The notes: generated from the letters alone by a model not told the origin. A DNA stretch of 64,000 bases from Algoriphagus litoralis (GCF_003259255.1 NZ_QGOL01000003.1:372001-436000); one strand, 5' to 3'; positions 33,781 through 44,275 are shown, counted from the stretch's first letter. Translations and numbers: made by a program.

Positions 33781-34830
33781 TTATTGCTGAAGATAGAATG
33801 ACTTTAGGAAATAAGTCAATTGTTCAAATTCAATCAAAAACGCATCGTGCCCAGCGGTAGAATTGATCTCCTTGTAGGTACCTCGTTTCACTTTTTGACT
33901 GATATATTGGGTTTCTTTTGGAAGAAAGAGCTGATCTGAATTAACCCCAATGGCCAATACTTTTGCCTCAATTTTTTCTAAGGCGGCGACTACGCCACCT
34001 CGTCCTCTTCCTACATCATGGCTGTCCATTGCTTTGGACAGCGTCCAATAGGATAGTGCATTAAACCTATTTGCCAATTTCTTGCCTTGGTATCTAAGGT
34101 AGGAGGCAGGCCGATAGCCGTCCAGTTTTTCTTCGCTATCGCTTTGCTTGATGGCGAGATCATCGGGATGCCGGTAAGTCAGCATAGCAATTGCCCTTGC
34201 AGTTTCCAATCCTTTTGCCCCGGCTGACTCAGTACATTCTCCCCAAGTACAATCTGATTCAATAGCCATTCGTTGGGTCTCATTGAAACCGATTACCCAA
34301 GGGGATGTCTTGGAGGTTGAAGCCAAAATCACCGCATTTGACAGTCTTTGACCTAAGGTCAAGGCCCATTCTAAGCTCACCTGACCACCCAGCGATCCTC
34401 CGATCAGTGTCTGAATCTTGTCAATTCTGAGATACACTCTCAGTTTTTCCAAGCTTGCGGCCAAGTCTCGGGTGGTTAGTTGGGGAAAGTCATAGAAATA
34501 GGGAGATCCTGATGCTTGATTAATACTGAAAGGATTTGTGGATCCATAGCAACTTCCCAGGAGGTTAGCACAGATGATGAAATTTCGATTAGGATCAAAG
34601 AATTTGTCTTCGCCGATCAATCCATTCCACCATTCTGCAGCATTGGAGTCCCCAGTCAGTGCATGGACGACCCAGATCACATTGGATTTATCTTCATTCA
34701 ATTGACCATAAGTCGTGTAAGCAAGGTCAAAACTTTCCAATTTTTCACCTGATTCCAGATGTAGTGGTTCGTTGGAATGAAAAACTTCCTGAGTCATAGT
34801 CAAATCAGCGTATGGGCTAGTCAAATTCAT
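33781..34830 (-). CDS. metX: Homoserine O-acetyltransferase
   Basis: MetX acylates L-homoserine with acetyl-CoA (some homologues use succinyl-CoA) as the first step to methionine. The 349-residue alpha/beta-hydrolase has the nucleophile S146 in GGSLGG, the C-terminal catalytic H328 in AGHDAF, and an aspartate in GVNSDQLF. The NLLGSCYGSTNP segment is typical of MetX. It lies 12 bp after metY and is covered by the same SAM-I riboswitch. The acyl donor cannot be decided safely by eye. Confidence 0.94.
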   Translation of the reverse strand: MNLTSPYADLTMTQEVFHSNEPLHLESGEKLESFDLAYTTYGQLNEDKSNVIWVVHALTGDSNAAEWWNGLIGEDKFFDPNRNFIICANLLGSCYGSTNPFSINQASGSPYFYDFPQLTTRDLAASLEKLRVYLRIDKIQTLIGGSLGGQVSLEWALTLGQRLSNAVILASTSKTSPWVIGFNETQRMAIESDCTWGECTESAGAKGLETARAIAMLTYRHPDDLAIKQSDSEEKLDGYRPASYLRYQGKKLANRFNALSYWTLSKAMDSHDVGRGRGGVVAALEKIEAKVLAIGVNSDQLFLPKETQYISQKVKRGTYKEINSTAGHDAFLIEFEQLTYFLKSFYLQQ

Positions 34831-34842
34831 TGGTATTGGTAA

Positions 34843-36159
<1,317 letters not shown>

Positions 36160-36215
36160 TTAAAGGGTTAGAAAAACGGGAATAATCCCAAGAGAAATCA
36201 ATCGTTGAAGTTGAA

Positions 36216-36317
36216 TTAGATACAAAAACACCTGAAATGCCTGACAGGGGCAAAAGCAAAACCATAAAGAAATTGGTGGTGAGAGGCTAGAAAAGTAGGA
36301 GTAAATTGCTTGTTCAT
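36216..36317 (-). other. Possible 33-residue leader ORF after the SAM riboswitch
   Basis: An ATG lies 4 nt after the 3' arm of riboswitch stem P1 and opens a 33-codon frame containing histidine pairs and, near its end, two cysteines (RCFCI) before TAA. It stops 68 nt before metY. Its position would let the P1 stem affect its translation, but there is no homology evidence and it may be chance. A second frame, beginning at 36265 and running into metY, is also open. Confidence 0.25.
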
Positions 36318-36319
36318 TT

Positions 36320-36440
36320 TGCAAGGAATTTATAGGTCCGAAAGAGAATAGCTCAGCCGGCAGGAATTGGCACCTTGGATTTTCCAGGTTGCCAGAGGGT
36401 CAATGAGCCTGTCTCTCGCCTCTTCTATATAAATCCTTGC
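36320..36440 (-). promoter_or_regulatory. SAM-I (S-box) riboswitch upstream of metY-metX
   Basis: The minus strand contains the conserved S-box core in order: AGAGGCGAGAGACAGGCTCA, then TGACCCTCTGGCAACC, then AAGGTGCCAATTCCTGCCGG, and the closing P4/P1 part. P1 is extended: GCAAGGATTTATA (5') pairs with TATAAATTCCTTGC (3') over 13 bp with a single bulged T. SAM binding should reduce expression of the downstream methionine genes. About 170 nt separate it from the metY ATG. Only a weak GGGA/TCCC hairpin followed by GTTTTT (about 36173-36190) could serve as an expression platform. Confidence 0.93.
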
Positions 36441-36462
36441 ACTCAAAAAGTGAAAGGATATG

Positions 36463-36493
36463 CAAATAAAAACCCGGAAACTGAGAATTCAAA
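36463..36493 (-). promoter_or_regulatory. Candidate promoter of the metY-metX riboswitch transcript
   Basis: On the minus strand TTTG (36493-36490) and TTTATTTG (36470-36463) are separated by 19 bp, with one mismatch in the -7 element. Transcription would start near 36456, just before the 5' arm of riboswitch P1 at 36440, which makes this promoter consistent with the riboswitch boundary. Confidence 0.55.
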
Positions 36494-36523
36494 ATGGAAT
36501 GACAGCTTCCGGGAAAATTTCAA

Positions 36524-37165
36524 TTAAAGTTCTCCATCAGAATATCTGAATACTGGATGAATCGCATTGATATCGGGCTTGATGGTAATGAGTTCTTTGA
36601 CCAGTCCATTGGAAAGCCCATACACCCATCCATGGATTTCTGGAGCATTTCGCTCATTCCAAGATTTTTGGATGATAGAAGTTTTGATCAAATCCTGACA
36701 TTGCTCCAACACATTGTATTCTACAAGTTTATTGACTCGTTCTTCATGATTGGGTTCGCTGTCGATTTCGCTTTGGTAGGTTTTATAGACTTCCTTGATG
36801 TTGCGAAGCCACTTATTGATCAGACCAAATGACTTATTGGAAACAGCTGCATCTACACCGCCACATCCATAGTGACCACAGACTATGACATGCTCCACCT
36901 TCAAATATTCGATAGCATACTGCAATACAGAAAGGAGATTTAAGTCCGTATGAACGACCATGTTGGCAATGTTTCGATGAACAAATACCTCACCTGGATC
37001 CGTTCCGGTAATTTCATTTGCAGGGACACGACTATCGGAGCATCCAATCCACAGGAATTTGGGCTTTTGCTGATGAGCTAGTCTAAAAAAGTATTTTTCA
37101 TCCTGTTGGATTTTCTCCTGCGACCAAGCTTTATTCTGAAGTAAGAGTTTTTCGTATGGGTTCAT
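36524..37165 (-). CDS. Beta-class carbonic anhydrase
   Basis: The enzyme interconverts CO2 and bicarbonate. The 213-residue protein has the zinc ligands C42 (in GCSDSRVPA), H98 and C101 (in CGHYGCGG) and the catalytic D44/R46 pair. Its start overlaps the stop of the SulP transporter gene by 4 bp (ATGA), so the two are coupled. A SulP-carbonic anhydrase pair suggests bicarbonate supply for anaplerotic carboxylations or pH control. Confidence 0.95.
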   Translation of the reverse strand: MNPYEKLLLQNKAWSQEKIQQDEKYFFRLAHQQKPKFLWIGCSDSRVPANEITGTDPGEVFVHRNIANMVVHTDLNLLSVLQYAIEYLKVEHVIVCGHYGCGGVDAAVSNKSFGLINKWLRNIKEVYKTYQSEIDSEPNHEERVNKLVEYNVLEQCQDLIKTSIIQKSWNERNAPEIHGWVYGLSNGLVKELITIKPDINAIHPVFRYSDGEL

Positions 37166-38703
37166 GAATTTTGTGTTAGGTGGTAAGAGAAACCTTCTAT
37201 CGTAATTTCAATGTTTTTGGATCCTGCGGAGGCAATGAAGTCATTTAAAACTTCCTGAATGTCATGGTCTATAAAGTTGACTTTTTGGGCGTTCAAAATC
37301 ACCCTGCTACCCTCAGGAATTTCTCCCAAACTTTTTAAAAGTATCGCTTTGTTGAGAAATGAAACGTCCTTCTGAAGCTTTACGAGGTAATTTCCATTCA
37401 ATTCAGTAATTGAAATTGCTCTTCTGAAGTTTGTTTTGATTACAAAATACAGCCCGAAGATCATTCCAATCCCGATTCCGATCAATAGATCAGTCAAAAG
37501 GATTGCAGCAATAGTGACAATAAATGGGATAAATTGATCTAGACCTTTTGAATAGGTAGATATGAAAATTGAGGGCTTTGCAAGTTTATACCCAACCAAG
37601 AATAATACTGCGGCCAAGCAACTTAAGGGGATCATATTCAGTATTCCGGGGATTGTCAAAACCAGAATTGCGAGTAAAATTCCATGGAAAATTGCCGAAA
37701 GTTTAGTTTTTCCTCCAGAAGCAATGTTTGCCGAACTTCTAACGATCACGGCGGTAATTGGCAATCCACCCACCAAACCAGAAAGGGTATTTCCGACTCC
37801 TTGCGCTACCAATTCCCGGCTGGAAGGGGTAATCCTTTTGTAAGGATCCATTTTATCAGCGGCATCTATACTTAATAGTGTTTCGATACTTCCTATCACA
37901 GCTAGTGTAAAAGCAATTATCCAAAACTCAGTGCTGGCTACCAGCCCGAATTCTGGAAAAGTCAGTAGACTTCCTAGCTCTGAAATCGAACCTAGAACTG
38001 GAATATTAACGAGGTGTTCACCTTCTAATTGCCATTGAGGCAAGAATGCTCCGTAAAATTCATTGATCACTATTCCTGAAATAACTGCCAAAAGCGCTCC
38101 CGGAACAGCGCCGAAAATCTTGTGATTTTTCAAAAATGGCCGTTCGTATACTACTAAAATCAACAATGCGATCACTACAATCGGGATTGCCCCAGGACTG
38201 AAATACTGGAAAGCATACCAAATCTCCGAGAAGGTGTTGTGCTGATCTGCTTGTAAAAAGGTCTCGTCACCCATGGTGTCTTTGTCATAACCTAAAGCAT
38301 GTGGGATTTGCTTTAGGATCAGGATCAAACCTATCGCACTGAGCATGCCCTTGATCACGGCGTGAGGAAAATAATAACTTAAAATCCCGGCCTTCAAAAA
38401 TCCTAGAATGATTTGGATCAGTCCTGCAATGACCACAGCCCCTAGGAAAAGCTCAAATGTACCAAGAGAGGAAATTGAATCCAGGACTATTACAGTCAAC
38501 CCGGCCGCAGGACCACTCACACTTACATGAGATCCGGAAAGACTACCAACTATGATACCTCCGATTATTCCGGCGATTAATCCAGCCATAGGAGGGGCTC
38601 CACTGGCAATGGCTATGCCGAGGCACAGGGGAAGAGCGACGAGAAACACGACTAAACTCGCCTTCAGATCATATTTTAAAGTGCTTCCAACAAGTTTATC
38701 CAT
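37162..38703 (-). CDS. SulP-family anion transporter (probable bicarbonate transporter)
   Basis: The 513-residue protein has a SulP membrane domain of about 12-14 helices (residues 10-410) with the N-terminal GSHVSVSGPAAGLTVIV region, and a C-terminal STAS-like domain (about 425-510). SulP proteins move sulfate, bicarbonate or other anions. Coupling to carbonic anhydrase favours bicarbonate, as in BicA-like systems; this is inference. The gene is the first of the pair. Confidence 0.88.
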   Translation of the reverse strand: MDKLVGSTLKYDLKASLVVFLVALPLCLGIAIASGAPPMAGLIAGIIGGIIVGSLSGSHVSVSGPAAGLTVIVLDSISSLGTFELFLGAVVIAGLIQIILGFLKAGILSYYFPHAVIKGMLSAIGLILILKQIPHALGYDKDTMGDETFLQADQHNTFSEIWYAFQYFSPGAIPIVVIALLILVVYERPFLKNHKIFGAVPGALLAVISGIVINEFYGAFLPQWQLEGEHLVNIPVLGSISELGSLLTFPEFGLVASTEFWIIAFTLAVIGSIETLLSIDAADKMDPYKRITPSSRELVAQGVGNTLSGLVGGLPITAVIVRSSANIASGGKTKLSAIFHGILLAILVLTIPGILNMIPLSCLAAVLFLVGYKLAKPSIFISTYSKGLDQFIPFIVTIAAILLTDLLIGIGIGMIFGLYFVIKTNFRRAISITELNGNYLVKLQKDVSFLNKAILLKSLGEIPEGSRVILNAQKVNFIDHDIQEVLNDFIASAGSKNIEITIEGFSYHLTQNS

Positions 38704-38804
38704 AGTGCTTTTGAAATGAAAATGGCCAAATAAAAACCATGATCAGAATCAAAAGTAAGATTCTCTTATGAATGTTATTAATTAAATAGAGGGATGCTGG
38801 CAAA

Positions 38805-40142
38805 TTATTTTAGAAGCTGAGCAAAAGCGGTATCTATTTTTCCAAAATCAAATGTTCCTGTCGCCTTTTCCATTTTTTTCTGAATTTCAGCAGTTCCCAA
38901 GTTGCCAATGCTTCCTTCATGGGTGTGATTTAGGTGCTTCTGATCGGGAGTGAAATTGTCCGCTTCAATATCCAGACCTACTTGCTTGTAGGCATCTCTG
39001 AAAGGTACGCCTTTCAGTACCAGCTCATTGACTACTTCTACCGAAAATACATGCTTGTAGAATACCTCATCTAGAATATTTTCCCGGACTTTGATGGATT
39101 TCAGCATGAATGTGGTCATGTTTAGGCAGGACTTCAAGGTATCTATTCCGGGAAAAATCTCCTCTTTCATTAGCTGTAAATCTCGGTGGTAGCCGGTAGA
39201 CATATTGGTTAGCATATAGCTCACCGTGGTAGGAATTCCTTGGATTTGGTTGGTTTTGGAGCGGATCAGCTCAAATACATCCGGGTTTTTCTTATGGGGC
39301 ATGATGCTGCTTCCGGTAGTCAGATCATCCGGAAAGCTGATAAAAGCAAAATGCTGGTTCATAAACAAGCACACATCAGTGGCAAGTCTATTGAGCGTAG
39401 CAGCAATTCCAGCCATCGCAAACGCCAAAGTCCGCTCGGTTTTTCCGCGGCTATTTTGCGCATTGATCACATTGTGATGCATATCTTCAAAACCCAAAAG
39501 GGTAGTAGTCATTGTCCGGTCCAATGGAAAACTGGATCCATATCCAGCAGCAGAACCTAGCGGGTTTTTATTGCTTAAGTCAAAAGCTGCTTTGAGCAAA
39601 CCCAAATCTTCGGTCAAACCTTCCGCAAATGAGCCAAACCAAAGTCCAAATGACGAAGGCATCGCCAACTGTGTATGGGTATATCCCGGCATCAGATCTT
39701 TTTTATGCTTTTCTGAAAGGGAAATCAATTGATTAAAAAGTTCCTGAGTGTCTTCCACTAGTTCCCGGATTGCAGCTCGGTAATAAAGTTTTAGATCAAC
39801 CAAAACCTGATCATTTCGGCTTCTTCCGCTGTGAAGCTTTTTCCCAACTTCTCCAAAACGCTCGGTTAGCAAAAACTCAACTTGTGAATGGACGTCTTCT
39901 ACACCTTCTGCAATACTGAATTGGCCTTGCTCGATTTCAAAATAGATTTCTTTAAGACCTTTCTGGAGGATCTCATTTTCTTCCTGAGTCAGAAGGCCAA
40001 TTTTTGCCAACATTTTGGCGTGAGCCATCGAACCCAATACATCAAACGGGGCAAGTAAACTATCAAATTCAGGATCGCGACCAATAGTGAATTGTTCTAC
40101 TTCCTTTTTGCTGCCGGTGGCTTTTTGCCAGAGTTTCGTCAT
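38805..40142 (-). CDS. argH: Argininosuccinate lyase
   Basis: ArgH splits argininosuccinate into arginine and fumarate, the last step of the pathway. The 445-residue protein carries the superfamily signature GSSIMPHKKNPD, with the catalytic-loop serine in GSS, and HSGRSRNDQV. It is the last of eight arginine genes on the minus strand, 9 bp after the M20 deacylase gene. No terminator is evident in the 101-bp gap that follows. Confidence 0.96.
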   Translation of the reverse strand: MTKLWQKATGSKKEVEQFTIGRDPEFDSLLAPFDVLGSMAHAKMLAKIGLLTQEENEILQKGLKEIYFEIEQGQFSIAEGVEDVHSQVEFLLTERFGEVGKKLHSGRSRNDQVLVDLKLYYRAAIRELVEDTQELFNQLISLSEKHKKDLMPGYTHTQLAMPSSFGLWFGSFAEGLTEDLGLLKAAFDLSNKNPLGSAAGYGSSFPLDRTMTTTLLGFEDMHHNVINAQNSRGKTERTLAFAMAGIAATLNRLATDVCLFMNQHFAFISFPDDLTTGSSIMPHKKNPDVFELIRSKTNQIQGIPTTVSYMLTNMSTGYHRDLQLMKEEIFPGIDTLKSCLNMTTFMLKSIKVRENILDEVFYKHVFSVEVVNELVLKGVPFRDAYKQVGLDIEADNFTPDQKHLNHTHEGSIGNLGTAEIQKKMEKATGTFDFGKIDTAFAQLLK

Positions 40143-40151
40143 GATTATTGG

Positions 40152-41222
40152 TTAGCTGAGTTCAGCATATTTGTTGATGATAGAGATGTAGCCTTCGATT
40201 CCTTTCTGGATTTCTTCCAAAAAGATGAACTCGTCAGCTGTATGTGATCTTGCGGAGTCACCAGGACCGATTTTGACGGATGGCCAAGGGATCAAAGCCT
40301 GATCAGAAAGGGTAGGGCTTCCGTATTTTTCCAGCTCCAATCTAGTCGCTACCTGATTCATCAGATGACCTGCAGGTAGGTGAGAAGACTGAAGACGCAT
40401 GGACCGGGGAGTAAGTTCAGCTTTAAGGTTGGCTTTCAGCTCTTCAAAGGCCTCCTGAAGCGTATAAGCATCTGTTACCCTCACATCCAAGGTGTATTCA
40501 CACAGATCCGGAACAACGTTATGCTGCTGTCCAGCTTTGATTACAGTAGCAGTAACTTTCGTTCGGCCTAAAAAAGGGCTAGACTTCATGAATTGGAAAT
40601 TTCTGATTTCATCTAAATCTTCCAAAGCCAAATAAATTGCGTTGACACCTTCCTCACGGGCAGCATGTCCTGCTTTACCGTGGATTTTGGCATCAATCAC
40701 CAACAATCCCTTTTCGGCGACGGCAAGCTTCATCAGGGTAGGTTCACCGACGATGGCAAGTTCCGCCTCGGGAAGTTTTGAAATGATGGAGGAAATGCCA
40801 TTTGGACCGGAAATTTCCTCTTCGGCAGAGGCAATAAAAAGCAGGTTAAAGGGAAGCTCTTGCTGGATGAAATAACAAAATGTGGCTAATAAACCTACCA
40901 AAGGCCCCCCTGCATCATTACTTCCTAACCCGAAAAGCTTTCCATCTTCCACGATGGCCTGATGTGGATTTTTGGTGTAGCCAGCATTTGGTTTTACTGT
41001 ATCATGATGTGAATTAAGCCAGACCGTAGGCAAGAAAGGATTGAATTCCTTGGCAAAAGCCCAGACGTTGTTTCCTTCCCGATTGACTTCTACTCCTTTT
41101 TTAATCAGATTCTTTTCAATTAGGTCTGCTGTCAGGTTTTCTTCTTTGGAAAACGAGGGGATCTCTATTAGCTCCTTCAGCAATTGAACTGCCTCTTCAA
41201 AAAATATTTTCAGGTTTTCCAT
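40152..41222 (-). CDS. argE: M20 metallopeptidase, N-acyl-citrulline/ornithine deacylase
   Basis: The 356-residue M20 enzyme has the metal-binding motifs LNSHHDTVKP, GSNDAGG, SAEEEISG and VGEPT and a dimerisation insert. In this operon an N-acylated carbamoyltransferase implies that the acyl group is removed after carbamoylation, so the likely substrate is N-acetyl- or N-succinyl-citrulline rather than N-acetylornithine. The start codon overlaps the argB stop by one base (TGATG). Confidence 0.88.
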   Translation of the reverse strand: MENLKIFFEEAVQLLKELIEIPSFSKEENLTADLIEKNLIKKGVEVNREGNNVWAFAKEFNPFLPTVWLNSHHDTVKPNAGYTKNPHQAIVEDGKLFGLGSNDAGGPLVGLLATFCYFIQQELPFNLLFIASAEEEISGPNGISSIISKLPEAELAIVGEPTLMKLAVAEKGLLVIDAKIHGKAGHAAREEGVNAIYLALEDLDEIRNFQFMKSSPFLGRTKVTATVIKAGQQHNVVPDLCEYTLDVRVTDAYTLQEAFEELKANLKAELTPRSMRLQSSHLPAGHLMNQVATRLELEKYGSPTLSDQALIPWPSVKIGPGDSARSHTADEFIFLEEIQKGIEGYISIINKYAELS

Positions 41223-42022
41223 CAGTACAGATCGTATCGATTACGTTCAATGGTGGTACCCGAGAGTTTTCCTTTGGCAGCCAGTAGGAGATTTTCGGCT
41301 TTGCCAATCCAGACATGGTTAACACCTTTTTCGAGCGCTGCAAAGGCATTATCCAACTTGGGAATCATTCCGGAATGGATCACGCTTTCCTTTCGCAACT
41401 CTGCGTAAATGTCTTCATTAATTAAGGGGATGATTGAGTTTTCATTTTTTTCATCCACCAACACCCCACTTTTATTAAAACAGAAATACAAATTCACCTG
41501 ATGCTCAGTGGCCAAACTGGTAGCGAGGGCAGAAGCAATGGAATCTGCATTGGTATTGAGCAATTGGCCCTTTTTATCATGTGTAATGGCATTGACTACA
41601 GGGAATAGACCTGCACTGAGCAATGTCTTAATCAACTCAGTGTTGATTTCCTGAATATCACCTACAAACCCATAGTCTATCCCTTTCACCGGTCGCTTGA
41701 TTGATCGGATGAGGTTTCCATCAGCGCCAGTCATTCCGATGGCATTTACTTTCATGGCCTGAAGCTTGGCTACCATATTTTTGTTGATCAGACCGGCGTA
41801 AACCATCGTCACAATATCCAGCGTATCCTTATCCGTGATTCGTCTCCCATCGACCATCTCTGGCATCACTCCCATAGACTCACCAAATCGGGAAGCCATG
41901 ATTCCGCCTCCGTGGATAAGGATTTTCGGACCGGGAAATTTGGCGAATAAGGCCAGGAATTCGTCCAGCTTTTCTGGAAAGTCGATGACGTTTCCGCCGA
42001 TTTTGATAATTGAAATCTTCAT
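41222..42022 (-). CDS. argB: Acetylglutamate kinase family (N-acylglutamate kinase)
   Basis: ArgB phosphorylates N-acetylglutamate, or its succinyl analogue in some Bacteroidota. The 266-residue amino-acid-kinase fold shows KIGGNVIDF at the N-terminus, the IHGGGIMAS loop, and the NTNADSIASALA segment. It lacks the extra N-terminal helix of arginine-inhibited ArgB enzymes, so feedback inhibition here is unlikely. The acyl group used should match that of the carbamoyltransferase next to it. Confidence 0.92.
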   Translation of the reverse strand: MKISIIKIGGNVIDFPEKLDEFLALFAKFPGPKILIHGGGIMASRFGESMGVMPEMVDGRRITDKDTLDIVTMVYAGLINKNMVAKLQAMKVNAIGMTGADGNLIRSIKRPVKGIDYGFVGDIQEINTELIKTLLSAGLFPVVNAITHDKKGQLLNTNADSIASALATSLATEHQVNLYFCFNKSGVLVDEKNENSIIPLINEDIYAELRKESVIHSGMIPKLDNAFAALEKGVNHVWIGKAENLLLAAKGKLSGTTIERNRYDLY

Positions 42023-42045
42023 AGGTTTGCCAGCTAAAAAAGGGG

Positions 42046-42990
42046 TTATCCCAGAATTTTACTTAGGACTGCCTGGGCAGCATAGATTCTGTTTTCTGCT
42101 TGATTTTGTACTAAAGAACGTGCACTATCCAAAATCTCATCCGAAAGTTCAAGATTTCTTCGCACCGGCAGGCAGTGCATTACTTTTGCATTTTCCGCAT
42201 GTTTCAAATGTTTTTCGGTCAGCATCCAAGAGGCATCAGTGGAAAGAATTTTTCCATAGTCATTGAAAGAAGACCAATTCTTAACATACACAAAATCAGC
42301 ATCTTTAAGTGCTTTGCTTTGATTATATTCTATACTGGCTCCTTTAGTAAAAACCTCATCCAATTCATACCCTTCAGGGTGTGTAATGGTCAGGTCATGA
42401 CCCATTCCCAGTGTCCATTCTGCAAAGCTGTTTGCTACTGCATGCGGTATAGCCTTGATATGTGGTCCCCAGGTCAGAACGACTTTCGGTTTTCTCTTTC
42501 CTTCGGAAAATTCCTGCATCGTGATCTGATCTGCCAAGCTCTGAAGGGGATGGCGTATTGCAGATTCTAAACTAACTACCGGCTTTCCGCAATATTTGAC
42601 AAACTGACCAAACACAAAGTCATTGATGTCCTCGTCCCTATTGGTCAGGGAAGGAAAAGCACGGATCGCCAAAATATCAAAGTAAGAACCCAAAACTCCT
42701 GCGGCATCTTTGACATGCTCTACAGTCCCTTTATTCATCACGGCACCTTCTTTCATCTCGAGGGCCCAACCTTCTTTGTCCATATTTAGGACTATGGCTT
42801 CCATGCCTAGGTTTTGTGCTGCGATCTGTGTGCTTACTCGGGTTCTCAGGGAGGGATTCAAGAAGATGCATCCTACGCGCTTTCCCTTGCCTTTGGCTAT
42901 ATCCAAACTCGGATTTGCTTTGTAGGAAATCGCCAGATCGATTAATTCCTGACCGAGTTCTTTCGACTCGAATTGTGTAAAATGATTCAT
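42046..42990 (-). CDS. N-acyl-L-ornithine carbamoyltransferase (probably N-succinyl-)
   Basis: The enzyme carbamoylates an acylated ornithine. The 314-residue protein has the carbamoyl-phosphate motif SLRTR (47-51), W75, and RHPLQSLAD; the tryptophan and its spacing match AOTCase/SOTCase rather than ordinary OTCase. The residue that decides the acyl group is E92 in Xanthomonas AOTCase and P90 in Bacteroides fragilis SOTCase; here it is V90 in KGTVEH. From what I recall of mutagenesis, replacing that Glu with small or apolar residues, valine included, shifts preference to N-succinylornithine, so succinylated intermediates are likely. Confidence 0.88.
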   Translation of the reverse strand: MNHFTQFESKELGQELIDLAISYKANPSLDIAKGKGKRVGCIFLNPSLRTRVSTQIAAQNLGMEAIVLNMDKEGWALEMKEGAVMNKGTVEHVKDAAGVLGSYFDILAIRAFPSLTNRDEDINDFVFGQFVKYCGKPVVSLESAIRHPLQSLADQITMQEFSEGKRKPKVVLTWGPHIKAIPHAVANSFAEWTLGMGHDLTITHPEGYELDEVFTKGASIEYNQSKALKDADFVYVKNWSSFNDYGKILSTDASWMLTEKHLKHAENAKVMHCLPVRRNLELSDEILDSARSLVQNQAENRIYAAQAVLSKILG

Positions 42991-43017
42991 TGAAACTAGA
43001 GTAGGGGATTAAAAAGC

Positions 43018-44151
43018 TTAATTACTAAGAATCTCTTTAACAGCGGACAAGAACGAATTTAACTGATTCCATTCTACGGACAAAGGTGGAAGCAATCGAA
43101 TCGTTTCCTTTTTTGCAGCTGAACCTGTGAAAATATGGTATTTCTTAACCATTTCTGATCGAACTGGACCCGCATCCCGATCTAGGTCAATCCCGATCAT
43201 CAACCCTTTTCCTCGGACATCAATAATGCCGGGAATTTGCTTAAGCTCCTGAATCAATTTTTCACCGAGCTCTAGCGCTTTTGCCTGAAGATTTTCAGAT
43301 TCCATCACCTCCAATACAGCCAGCCCAGCTGCACATGCCAGGTGATTGCCACCAAATGTGGTTCCAAGTAACCCGTAGCTTGCTTTGAATTCAGGGGAAA
43401 TCAACAATCCTCCAATCGGAAAGCCATTTCCCATGCCTTTAGCCATCGAGATCAGATCCGGCATGATGCCATCAACCCACTGATGTGCAAAGAATCGGCC
43501 TGTTCTACCGAATCCGGATTGAACTTCATCAAGGATCAGTTTGGCACCATATTTTTTTGCCAAGTCCGAAATTCCGAGTAAGAATTCCGCTGAAGGCACT
43601 TGAATCCCGCCAACACCTTGAATTCCTTCGATGATGACGCCGGCAATAGTATTCGTTTGTAGGGCCTGTTCTAAAGCCGCCAAATCGCCCCATGGAAGAA
43701 TATGGAAATCGGATCGAGCATTGCTTGGAGCCACTATCTTAGGATTGTCAGTCAAAGCAACCGCACCGGAAGTCCTCCCATGGAATGATCCCGAAAAGGC
43801 AATGAAACCGGCTTTTCCTGTTGCAAACGAAGCCATTTTGATTGCGTTTTCATTTGCTTCTGCTCCGCTATTGCAGAGAAAGAGTGCATAGTCATGCAGG
43901 CAAGACAGGTGACCAAGTTTGTTTGCAAATTCCTTTTGGATAGGAATCTGGATGGAATTGGAGTAAAAAGCGATTTGATCCAGTTGATCTTTGATTCGCT
44001 TTACATAGTGTGGATGGGTATGTCCAATGGAAATCACCGCATGACCGCCATAGAGATCCAAATATTCCTGACCCTGATCGTCCCAAAGTTTGCAACCTTC
44101 GGCCTTGACCAAAGTGACGGGAATCAAGGGATATACGTCGAATAAATTCAT
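43018..44151 (-). CDS. argD: N-acylornithine aminotransferase (class III)
   Basis: This PLP enzyme makes N-acylornithine from the semialdehyde. The 377-residue protein has the PLP lysine K238 in SMAKGMGNGFPIGG, the LDEVQSGFGRTG motif, and CNSGAEANENAIK for phosphate binding. It lies between argC and the carbamoyltransferase; the 124-bp gap upstream holds short repeats. Class III aminotransferases of this type can also act on succinyl substrates. Confidence 0.94.
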   Translation of the reverse strand: MNLFDVYPLIPVTLVKAEGCKLWDDQGQEYLDLYGGHAVISIGHTHPHYVKRIKDQLDQIAFYSNSIQIPIQKEFANKLGHLSCLHDYALFLCNSGAEANENAIKMASFATGKAGFIAFSGSFHGRTSGAVALTDNPKIVAPSNARSDFHILPWGDLAALEQALQTNTIAGVIIEGIQGVGGIQVPSAEFLLGISDLAKKYGAKLILDEVQSGFGRTGRFFAHQWVDGIMPDLISMAKGMGNGFPIGGLLISPEFKASYGLLGTTFGGNHLACAAGLAVLEVMESENLQAKALELGEKLIQELKQIPGIIDVRGKGLMIGIDLDRDAGPVRSEMVKKYHIFTGSAAKKETIRLLPPLSVEWNQLNSFLSAVKEILSN

Positions 44152-44275
44152 TTCGATTGTTGATTTACGAATAACGATTTACGACCTCTTTTTTGATTTC
44201 AGTCGCTAAATTCAAATTCGATTGTTGATTTTTTCTTTGTCTAAAGTCTTGCTTCTTGTGTCTTGGCTCTCGTTT
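44152..44275. repeat. Short word-like direct repeats in the argC-argD gap
   Basis: The 124-bp gap inside the arginine operon contains a perfect 15-bp direct repeat TTCGATTGTTGATTT (44152-44166 and 44217-44231) and a 9-bp repeat GATTTACGA at 44162-44170 and 44176-44184. Near its right end the word family CTTGCTTCTTGTGTCTTGG recurs internally. I see no promoter, terminator or reading frame. The other arginine genes are within 35 bp of each other or overlap. Confidence 0.7.
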
